Positions 55,306 through 61,510 of a DNA stretch of 64,000 nt are shown one piece after another. The stretch covers positions 5,890,001-5,954,000 of the forward strand of contig NZ_JACYXC010000001.1 in NCBI RefSeq assembly GCF_016031615.1. Direction: 5' to 3'. The notes under the pieces were generated by a model. The model was not told the origin of the DNA. It did not search any database and worked only from the letters and a program-made list of their open reading frames with translations. This DNA is from Streptomyces pactum. GTDB taxonomy: Bacteria; Actinomycetota; Actinomycetes; Streptomycetales; Streptomycetaceae. Position 1 is the stretch's first letter, and the number at the start of each line of letters is the position of its first letter. The translations under genes and the position numbers were made by a program.

Positions 55306-56149
55306 ACCACTGGAGACCGCGGACCGCCGGGCCCGGCTGCGGCTGTGGCTGAGCGGCACCATCGTGGCCGCGGTGGCGCTCGCCGTGCTGCTGGTCCCGC
55401 CGCTGGTCCAGCTCGACCAGCAGTCGGTGGACCTGTCCGCCAAGCTCCTCCCGCCGTCCTGGGAGCACCCCTTCGGCACCGACCACGTCGGCCGCGACCT
55501 GCTGCTGCGCTGCGTCTACGGGCTGCGCGTGTCGCTCCTGGTCGGGGTGGTCGCCGCGCTCGCCGCGACGGTGGTGGGCACCGCGGTGGGCGCCGCCGCC
55601 GGCGCCCTCGGCGGCTGGGCGGACCGGCTGCTGATGCGGCTGGTGGACGCCTTCAGCTCGGTGCCCCACCTGCTGCTGGGCATCTTCATCGTGGCCATGT
55701 TCCGGCCCGGGGTGTGGCCGGTGGTGGTCTCGGTGGCGCTCACCCACTGGCTGTCCACCGCCCGCATCATCCGCTCCGAGGTGCTCTCCCAGCGAACCCG
55801 GCCGCACATCGACGCCGCGATCTCCGGCGGCGCCTCGCGGTGGCGGGTGACCGTACGCCACCTGGTGCCCGCCGTGCTGCCACAGGCAGGGCTGGCCGCC
55901 GTGCTGATGATCCCGCACGCCATGTGGCACGAGTCCGCCCTCTCCTTCCTGGGCCTGGGCCTGCCCACCCACCAGGCCAGCCTCGGCAACCTGGTGCAGA
56001 CCGGCCGCGGCTCGCTGCTGGCCGGGGACTGGTGGCCCACCCTCTTCCCCGGCCTCTTCCTCGTCATCCCCACCCTGGCGTTCGCCGGCCTCGCCGGTGT
56101 CTGGCGCGACCGGCTCAACCCGCGCCGCCGATCGGAGCTGACGCTGTGA
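55298..56149 (+). CDS. Opp/Nik-type ABC transporter permease (NikC-like)
   Basis: A 283-residue OppC/DppC/NikC-type subunit: HPFGTDHVGRDLLLRCVYGLRVSLLVGVVAA is the family's signature, and the EAA loop region is AAISGGASRWRVTVRHLVPAVLPQA. It overlaps the previous gene by eight bases and the next by four. A second in-frame product is not evident. Confidence 0.93.
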   Translation: MAEPLETADRRARLRLWLSGTIVAAVALAVLLVPPLVQLDQQSVDLSAKLLPPSWEHPFGTDHVGRDLLLRCVYGLRVSLLVGVVAALAATVVGTAVGAAAGALGGWADRLLMRLVDAFSSVPHLLLGIFIVAMFRPGVWPVVVSVALTHWLSTARIIRSEVLSQRTRPHIDAAISGGASRWRVTVRHLVPAVLPQAGLAAVLMIPHAMWHESALSFLGLGLPTHQASLGNLVQTGRGSLLAGDWWPTLFPGLFLVIPTLAFAGLAGVWRDRLNPRRRSELTL

Positions 56150-57234
56150 CCACGACCACCCCCGTGCTCTCGGTGCGCGGCCTGACCGTCGGCTTCCGGA
56201 TGCCCGGCGGCCGGCGGATCGCCGCCGTCACCGACGCCACCTTCGACCTCGCCCCCGGCGAGTGCCTGGCCCTGGTCGGCGAGAGCGGCTGCGGCAAGTC
56301 GGTCCTCGCCTCCGCGCTGCTGGGCCTGCTGCCCCGCAACGCCACGGTGTCCGGATCGGCGCTGCTGTACGGGGCCGGCGCCGCGTCCGCCGGAACGGTC
56401 CCCACCGGGACCGCCGAGGCCGCCGAGGCCGTCGAGGCCACCGGGACCGCACAGGCCCCCCGACCGGGCCCGGACCCGGCCGGCGGTGCGGTCATCGACC
56501 TGGTGACCGCCGGCGAGCGGGACCTCGCCCGCACCGTACGCGGCCGCCGGGTCGGACTGGTGCCGCAGAGCCCGGCCGCCCACCTGACCCCGGTGCGCAC
56601 CGTCCGCGCCCACCTGTACGAGACGCTGCGCGCACTGCGCGGCACCGGCCGCCGGGAGCTGCCCGCCGCCGCCGAGGACGCGGCCGGCCGCGCCGCCTTC
56701 CCCGCCGACCACCTCGACCGGTACCCGCACGAGCTGTCCGGCGGCCTCGCCCAGCGCGCCGCCACCGCGCTGGCGCTCATCGGCGACGCCCCGCTGCTCC
56801 TGGCCGACGAGCCGACCACCGGCCTCGACCGCGACCTGGTGACCCGCACCGTGGACGAGCTGCGCCGCCACACCGACGACGGCCGCGCCCTGCTGCTCAT
56901 CACCCACGACCTCGCCGCCGCCGAGCGCATCGCCGACCGGGTGGCGGTGATGTACGCCGGCCGGATCGTGGAACTCGGCCCCGCCGGGGCCTTCTTCGGC
57001 AGCCCCGGCCCCCGCCACCCCTACGCCCGGGGACTGCTGAACGCCCTGCCGGACCGGGACTTCACCCCGATCCCCGGGATGCCGCCGGAGCTGGGGGACC
57101 TCCCGGCCGGCTGCGCCTTCGCGCCCCGCTGCGCCCGGGCCGGTGCCGGGTGCGCCGATGCCCCGCCCGCCCTCGACGGGGGCGTCGCCTGTCTCCACCC
57201 GCACTCCGACGACCAGGTGGCCGCCCGTGCTTGA
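56146..57234 (+). CDS. Opp/Nik-type ABC ATPase (NikD-like) with low-complexity insertion
   Basis: A 362-residue ATPase. Walker A GESGCGKS (45-52), Q-loop near 141 (GLVPQSP), signature LSGGLAQRA, Walker B LLLADEPTTGLD, H-loop LLITHDL, and the C-terminal oligopeptide-transporter zinc-finger-like CAFAPRCARAGAGC. Residues 76-115 are an Ala/Thr/Pro/Glu-rich insertion between Walker A and the Q-loop that family members normally lack. GTG 56146 overlaps the preceding stop. Confidence 0.91.
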   Translation: MTTTTPVLSVRGLTVGFRMPGGRRIAAVTDATFDLAPGECLALVGESGCGKSVLASALLGLLPRNATVSGSALLYGAGAASAGTVPTGTAEAAEAVEATGTAQAPRPGPDPAGGAVIDLVTAGERDLARTVRGRRVGLVPQSPAAHLTPVRTVRAHLYETLRALRGTGRRELPAAAEDAAGRAAFPADHLDRYPHELSGGLAQRAATALALIGDAPLLLADEPTTGLDRDLVTRTVDELRRHTDDGRALLLITHDLAAAERIADRVAVMYAGRIVELGPAGAFFGSPGPRHPYARGLLNALPDRDFTPIPGMPPELGDLPAGCAFAPRCARAGAGCADAPPALDGGVACLHPHSDDQVAARA

Positions 57235-57889
57235 ACTCCACGCAGTCACCGCCGGATACGGCCGCGGCGCGCCGGCCGTCCGGGGCGCCACCCTCACCGT
57301 CACGCCCGGCGAGTCGGTCGGCCTGCTCGGGCCCAGCGGCTGCGGCAAGTCCACCCTGGCCCGAATCGCCGCCCTGCTGCACCGCCCGGAGTCCGGGACC
57401 GTCCGGCTGGACGGCACCACCGTCACCCGCTGGCGCCACCGCGCCCCCCGCGAGCTGCGCACCGCCGTCGGGGTGGTCTTCCAGTCCCCACGGCTGTCCG
57501 CCGACCCCCGCCTCACCCTCGGCGACCTGATCGCCGAGCCGCTGCGCGCCACCGGCCGCCGCGACCTGGTGGCCGAGCGGGTGCCCGCGCTCGCGCACGA
57601 CGTGGGCCTGGGCGAGGACCTGCTGGAGCGCCGCCCCCACCAGGTCAGCGACGGCCAGCTGCAACGGGCCTGCGTCGCCCGGGCGCTGGTGCTGCGGCCC
57701 CGCTGGCTGGTGTGCGACGAGATGACCTCCATGCTGGACGCGTCCACCACCGCCGCGCTGGTCGCCGCCGTGGAGGACTACCGCCGCGAGCACGGCGCCG
57801 GCCTGCTCGCGGTCAGCCACGACGCGGTGCTGCTGAACCGCTGGTGCGACCGCACCCTGCACTGGCGCGAGGTGGTCCCCGCCGCCTGA
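57227..57889 (+). CDS. Opp/Nik-type ABC ATPase (NikE-like), short form
   Basis: A 220-residue ATPase: Walker A GPSGCGKST, Q-loop VVFQSPRLSADPR, signature variant VSDGQLQRA, Walker B LVCDEMTSMLD, H-loop LAVSHDAV. It is shorter than NikD and lacks the C-terminal Cys-rich oligopeptide-transporter extension, as is common for NikE/DppF-like partners in Streptomyces. GTG 57227 overlaps the preceding gene by eight bases. The last gene of the operon, it ends nine bases from a convergent small gene. Confidence 0.9.
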   Translation: MLELHAVTAGYGRGAPAVRGATLTVTPGESVGLLGPSGCGKSTLARIAALLHRPESGTVRLDGTTVTRWRHRAPRELRTAVGVVFQSPRLSADPRLTLGDLIAEPLRATGRRDLVAERVPALAHDVGLGEDLLERRPHQVSDGQLQRACVARALVLRPRWLVCDEMTSMLDASTTAALVAAVEDYRREHGAGLLAVSHDAVLLNRWCDRTLHWREVVPAA

Positions 57890-57898
57890 GCGCGCGGA

Positions 57899-58063
57899 TC
57901 AGGGGGCGGTGGTCTGCCCCTCGTAGGCGAGCAGCAGGACCAGCGCGAGGAGGCCGGCCGCGGCGAGGACGGCGGCGAGCAGCCGCCCGCCGCGCACGGC
58001 GTACGCCAGGAGCGGGTGCCGTTCGCGCAGCCCCACCGGCCGCCGGTGCCGGGCCGGCGTCAT
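57899..58063 (-). CDS. Small single-pass membrane protein (54 aa)
   Basis: A 54-residue protein with a basic N-terminus (TPARHRRPVGLRERHPLL) and one membrane helix (GRLLAAVLAAAGLLALVLLLAY). Its ATG overlaps the stop of the upstream 99-codon gene by four bases (ATGA), so the two are translationally coupled. Function unknown. Confidence 0.6.
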   Translation of the reverse strand: MTPARHRRPVGLRERHPLLAYAVRGGRLLAAVLAAAGLLALVLLLAYEGQTTAP

Positions 58064-58359
58064 GGCGTCCCGTCGTGGCGGCGCAGGTTCTCCCTGATGG
58101 TGTCGCTGGAGGCCACCGCCTCGGCGAGGCTGATCGACTGCGCGGTCCGCCGCAACTCGTCGAGGACCCGGCCGAAGTCGTTGACCAGTGACAGGGCGGA
58201 GGCGGGTGACATGGACAGCGTGACGTCCGCGACGTGCCGGGTGCCGGTGGGATACGCGCGCTTGAGCCACAGGGGGACGTTCACGTTGCCCGTCGCCTCG
58301 TCCAGGTGCGGGGTGCTGCTGGGGATCAGGTCCACCTGCCAGCCCATGTGACCGCTCAT
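58060..58359 (-). CDS. Small hypothetical protein (99 aa)
   Basis: A 99-residue protein (MSGHMGWQVDLIPSSTPHLDEATGNVNVPLWLKRAYPTG). ATG 58359 follows GGAGG by eight bases. The C-terminal half (DVTLSMSPASALSLVNDFGRVLDELRRTAQS) looks helical. It is cotranscribed with the downstream 54-residue membrane protein and is divergent from the XRE regulator. No family recognised. Confidence 0.65.
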   Translation of the reverse strand: MSGHMGWQVDLIPSSTPHLDEATGNVNVPLWLKRAYPTGTRHVADVTLSMSPASALSLVNDFGRVLDELRRTAQSISLAEAVASSDTIRENLRRHDGTP

Positions 58360-58549
58360 CGGTAGTGCCTCCAGAGGTGCGTGTTTCCGCCGATGGGAAG
58401 CACACGGCGACCCCCGGAGCCGCGCGGGCCCGTCGGAAGGGATTCCAGCCGGGGGTCACCGTGTGTGCGGATATGGTTACGCGCCGACGGATAGGCTGGG
58501 AAGGCATTCAGTTTTCGACTTCCTCGTAAAGTTGGGGGACCTCTCTGCG

Positions 58550-59389
58550 ATGCCGAACCGGAAGCCGTTGGACCCGACGTCCAGTCCGTATGCGTACGTG
58601 GGGGCCACGCTCCGCGACTTCCGCGAACGCGCCGGCCTTCAGCAGGGCGAGCTGGGCAGGCTGGTGCACGTCAGCACCACGTACATCAGCCAGTTGGAGA
58701 CGGCGGCCCGCCGCATGGACGCGCCGCTCGTGGAGCGACTCGACCGCGCGCTGAAGGCCGACGGAAAGTTCGTCGAGGTCTACCGGATGGCCGTCAACAG
58801 CGAACGGCAGCGGCCGGTTGCCGACTACTTCAAGTTCGTGGCAGAGCTGGAGCCGAAGGCCCGCCGCATCGACAGGTACGGGGCCGGTCTGTTCCCGGGA
58901 CTGCTCCAGACGCCGGCGTACGCGTCGGCGATCACGCGGGCCTGGAACCCCTTCCGGACGGACGAGGAGGTGGACAGCCTCGTTCAGGAGCGGCTGCGGC
59001 GGGCGCAGATACTGGACCGCCCGGAGCGTCCGGAGTTCCTGGCCGTGGTCGATGAGGTGGCCCTGCGGAAGCCCATCGGCGGGCCCGGGGTCATGCGGGA
59101 GCAACTGCTGCACGTGGCTGAGCGCATCAGGGCTCGGCAGGCGGTGGTGCAGGTGCTGGAGACAAGAAGCGGGGCGCACCCGCTCCTGGCCGGGCAACTG
59201 GTCATCATGTCCTTCGCCGACGCACCGCCGGTCGCCTATGTCGAAGCTCCTTTCACCGGCAGCGTATTGGAGGCACCGGAGACTGTCGCCGCGGCCCAAC
59301 TGGCCTACCATCTGACCAGCGCCGCCGCTCTGCCTCCGGAGGCGTCCCTGGAACTGATCGAGGCGGTGGCGGAGGAGTTCAGGCCATGA
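58550..59389 (+). CDS. XRE-family regulator with DUF5753 domain (WhiJ/AbaA-locus type)
   Basis: A 279-residue regulator: helix-turn-helix at about 18-70 (LRDFRERAGLQQGELGRLVHVSTTYISQLE) and the DUF5753 ligand/dimer domain (ADYFKFVAELEPKARRIDRYGAGLFPGLLQTPAYASAITRA). In Streptomyces these proteins form regulatory modules with DUF397 proteins and affect development and antibiotic production. Its stop overlaps the ATG of the first DUF397 gene by four bases. ATG 58550 has GGGGGA 11 bases upstream. Confidence 0.9.
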   Translation: MPNRKPLDPTSSPYAYVGATLRDFRERAGLQQGELGRLVHVSTTYISQLETAARRMDAPLVERLDRALKADGKFVEVYRMAVNSERQRPVADYFKFVAELEPKARRIDRYGAGLFPGLLQTPAYASAITRAWNPFRTDEEVDSLVQERLRRAQILDRPERPEFLAVVDEVALRKPIGGPGVMREQLLHVAERIRARQAVVQVLETRSGAHPLLAGQLVIMSFADAPPVAYVEAPFTGSVLEAPETVAAAQLAYHLTSAAALPPEASLELIEAVAEEFRP

Positions 59390-59595
59390 GCGAAGCCCCC
59401 CAGGACCTGTCGGCGGCTGTCTGGCGGAAGTCCACGTACAGCGACGGCAACGGCGGTGAGTGCGTCGAGGTCGCGGACGGCTTTCCGGGCCTCGTGCCGG
59501 TGCGGGACAGCAAGGACCCGGCGGGCCCGGTGCTGGTGTTCCCGGCCGCGTCGTGGCAGGCGTTCGTCGACTGGGCCAAGGCTCAGCGGGTCTGA
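59386..59595 (+). CDS. DUF397 protein, copy 1
   Basis: A 69-residue DUF397 protein (VWRKSTYSDGNGGECVEVADG, VRDSKDP, WQAFVDWAK). It is the usual partner of the XRE/DUF5753 regulator immediately upstream, and overlaps its stop by four bases. Probably a protein-protein antagonist or co-regulator rather than a DNA-binder. Confidence 0.9.
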   Translation: MSEAPQDLSAAVWRKSTYSDGNGGECVEVADGFPGLVPVRDSKDPAGPVLVFPAASWQAFVDWAKAQRV

Positions 59596-59704
59596 CGTCG
59601 GTTTCTCGGGGCTCGGCCCCGGACGTCGGCGGTTTCATGGTCGGTTGGCCGTGCACGCAGGCGTCCGCCGGGCAGTGAAAGGGGGAGGGGCCAGAAGGCT
59701 TCGA

Positions 59705-59731
59705 CGCGGTGGCAGAGGAGTACACGACATG
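59705..59731 (+). pseudogene. Remnant of the 3' end of a second XRE/DUF5753 gene
   Basis: Bases 59707-59731 resemble 59366-59389 at the real regulator's 3' end. They read FDAVAEEYTT then stop, against EAVAEEFRP then stop, and end in the same ATGA overlap with the following DUF397 gene. No more of the regulator is present upstream. Confidence 0.55.
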
Positions 59732-59944
59732 AGTGCAGCACCCGACCTCGCGAAGGACGTCTGGCGGAAGTCCACGTACAGCGGCGGCAACGGCGGGCAG
59801 TGCGTCGAGGTGGCACGCAACCTCGCTTCCGCTTCGGGCCTCGTGCCGGTGCGGGACAGCAAGGACCCGGAGGGCCCGATGCTGGTGTTCCCGGCCGCGT
59901 CGTGGCAGGCGTTCATCGACTGGGCAAAGGCTCAGCGGGTCTGA
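59729..59944 (+). CDS. DUF397 protein, copy 2
   Basis: A 71-residue DUF397 protein, nearly identical to copy 1 in its second half (GLVPVRDSKDPEGPMLVFPAASWQAFIDWAKAQRV), with a longer, more diverged central segment (VARNLASASG). It arose by tandem duplication of the downstream part of the regulator-DUF397 module. Confidence 0.88.
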   Translation: MSAAPDLAKDVWRKSTYSGGNGGQCVEVARNLASASGLVPVRDSKDPEGPMLVFPAASWQAFIDWAKAQRV

Positions 59945-59981
59945 ACCCGCCCTGCCCGGGCCGAGGCCCAGGCGGTCCGAG

Positions 59982-59999
59982 TCCGCCCTGCCGGGCGGA
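59982..59999. terminator. Hairpin between convergent DUF397 and erm genes
   Basis: TCCGCCC (59982-59988) pairs with GGGCGGA (59993-59999) around a 4-base loop. A modest candidate bidirectional terminator. Confidence 0.4.
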
Positions 60000-60043
60000 A
60001 CAGGCGCCCGGCCCGAGGCGCGTTGCCCCGGGCCGGGGCCACG

Positions 60044-60865
60044 TCAGCCGGCGTCCGGCCTCACCGTGCGGAACAGCGTGAGCCACTGCGCCGGGCTCGC
60101 GAAGGCGACCACCGTGTCCTGTGCGAGCCCGGCCCGGCGGAAGCCCTCCGTGAGGCGGCGGGCCGGGACCGCGCGGCGCAGCGAGGCGAACAGCGTGCCG
60201 CCGGTGCCGGAGAAGCCCAGCTCCACCAGGTCCCGGTAGGCGGCGCGGGCCGGGGCGCCCTCGATCAGCGGCCGGGCACGGCGCTCCAGCCGCAGGATCC
60301 CGGAGTCCACCCTCGGCACCGGGCGGAAGGCCTGCCGCCCCACCCGGCCGCACATCCGCCACTCGAACTCCGGCCAGCTGCGCACCGTCAGCAGGCTCCA
60401 GCGGCCGTAACCGCCGGTGCGCTTGCGGGCGTACTCCAGCTGGGTCAGCAGGGTCGCCGAGGTGAGCCGCGGCGCCCGCAGGCACCAGGCGACGATGTCC
60501 GCGGTGCGCCCGTACGGCACGTTGGCGGCCACCGCGAACGGCACCCGCGGCGGCCGTGCGGCGAGGAAGTCCTGGTGGACCACGCGCACCTGCGGCCGGT
60601 CGGCGAACCGGGCGCGCAGCCCCGGGACCAGATGGCGGTCGATCTCGTAGGCGAGGAGTTCCCGGCAGTGCGGGGCGAGCGCCTCGGTGAGGGCGCCTTG
60701 CCCGGCGCCGACCTCGATCAGCAGTCCGTCCGGCCGCGGGCGGGCCGCGCGGACCAGCCGGGCGACGGCGGCGGGGTCGGCGAGGAAGTTCTGGGACAGG
60801 GTGCGACGTGCCAGGTCGCGGTCGGTGTGTCGGGGGTCGTGCGGGAAGGGTCGGTGACGGGCCAC
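60044..60865 (-). CDS. 23S rRNA adenine N6-methyltransferase, Erm family
   Basis: A 273-residue Erm/KsgA-type methyltransferase. SAM motif LIEVGAGQGALTEAL (49-63), acidic YEIDRHL, VVHQDFLA and catalytic NVPYG (115-119) are intact, and the start LSQNFLADPAAVARLV is typical of Erm proteins that methylate A2058 and confer macrolide-lincosamide-streptogramin resistance. KsgA can be excluded mainly by the Erm-like C-terminus (SWPEFEWRMCGRVGRQAFRPVPRVDSGILRLERR). GTG 60865 follows AAGGA. No macrolide biosynthetic genes are visible here. Confidence 0.88.
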   Translation of the reverse strand: MARHRPFPHDPRHTDRDLARRTLSQNFLADPAAVARLVRAARPRPDGLLIEVGAGQGALTEALAPHCRELLAYEIDRHLVPGLRARFADRPQVRVVHQDFLAARPPRVPFAVAANVPYGRTADIVAWCLRAPRLTSATLLTQLEYARKRTGGYGRWSLLTVRSWPEFEWRMCGRVGRQAFRPVPRVDSGILRLERRARPLIEGAPARAAYRDLVELGFSGTGGTLFASLRRAVPARRLTEGFRRAGLAQDTVVAFASPAQWLTLFRTVRPDAG

Positions 60866-61425
60866 AGCCGGCGGTCCTTGTCGGAGAAGCCGGTCGGGCG
60901 GCAGTACGGGATCACACCCCGGGGCCGAGGGGCCGCGGGGGGGAGGGGAGCCAGGCCCTGCCGCCCGTCCGGAACGGATGGTTGCGGACTGACGGGGGCC
61001 CTGGCACGGGCACGGTCGCGGCAGCGCGGGGCGGAGCCCCGCACGGCGGGAGACGGAGCGGACCGTCGGAAGGAAGGTGAGGATCGCGGTCCGTCAGGAG
61101 GTGGGCGCGTCCGGGCCGGCCAGGGCACCGGGGCCACGCCGCGGGCGGCGGGTGGACGTGAAGCAGGCGTGCGCACGCGCGGCCCGGGCGAAGCCACGGG
61201 TGTTGACGCGGGTGAACACGCCGATGCAGGAACCGCCCACCGTCGGACTCCTCACAAGCGGGCGCGGTGGCGGGCGCCGTACGGGGCCCGGCCGCGCGAT
61301 CGGGTACGCGAACCTGCCGCCCACCTCGCCGGTGCGCGACGGGACCGACCGTACGGAGCGGGCCGGCCGTACCGCAACGGGTTTTCCTCGCCGCCGCCGA
61401 GGGACGCGGGCCACGGCGGGCACAC
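60866..61425. other. Leader/promoter region upstream of erm, no supported gene
   Basis: About 560 bases between the MMPL terminator and erm. Structured elements include GCGGGGC-GGA-GCCCCGC (near 61025-61042) and GTGTT/AACAC near 61200. A minus-strand GTG frame from about 60920 (VIPYCRPTGFSDKDRRLW) overlaps the erm start in another frame. It lacks a ribosome site, so it is only a weak leader-peptide candidate. Confidence 0.45.
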
Positions 61426-61467
61426 GGCGGCGGGCCCCGGAGACCTGGGTCTCCGGGGCCCGCCGCC
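61426..61467. terminator. 20-bp perfect hairpin downstream of the MMPL gene
   Basis: GGCGGCGGGCCCCGGAGACC (61426-61445) is exactly complementary to 61448-61467, with two bases between. The strongest hairpin seen in the window, it should stop minus-strand transcription from the MMPL gene before erm. Confidence 0.8.
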
Positions 61468-61475
61468 CGTGGCCG

Positions 61476-61504
61476 GTCCGGCCCGCCCCCCCGGCGGGCC
61501 GGAC
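61476..61504. terminator. 12-bp perfect hairpin immediately after the MMPL stop
   Basis: GTCCGGCCCGCC (61476-61487) pairs with GGCGGGCCGGAC (61493-61504) around a C5 loop. It begins seven bases after the MMPL stop codon, forming a tandem terminator with the 61426-61467 hairpin. Confidence 0.7.
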
Positions 61505-61510
61505 GGTGCG

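Noticed and set aside
60866..61510. Long minus-strand and plus-strand ORFs upstream of erm
   Set aside because: They have atypical composition, no ribosome sites, and are antisense or shadow frames typical of very GC-rich DNA.
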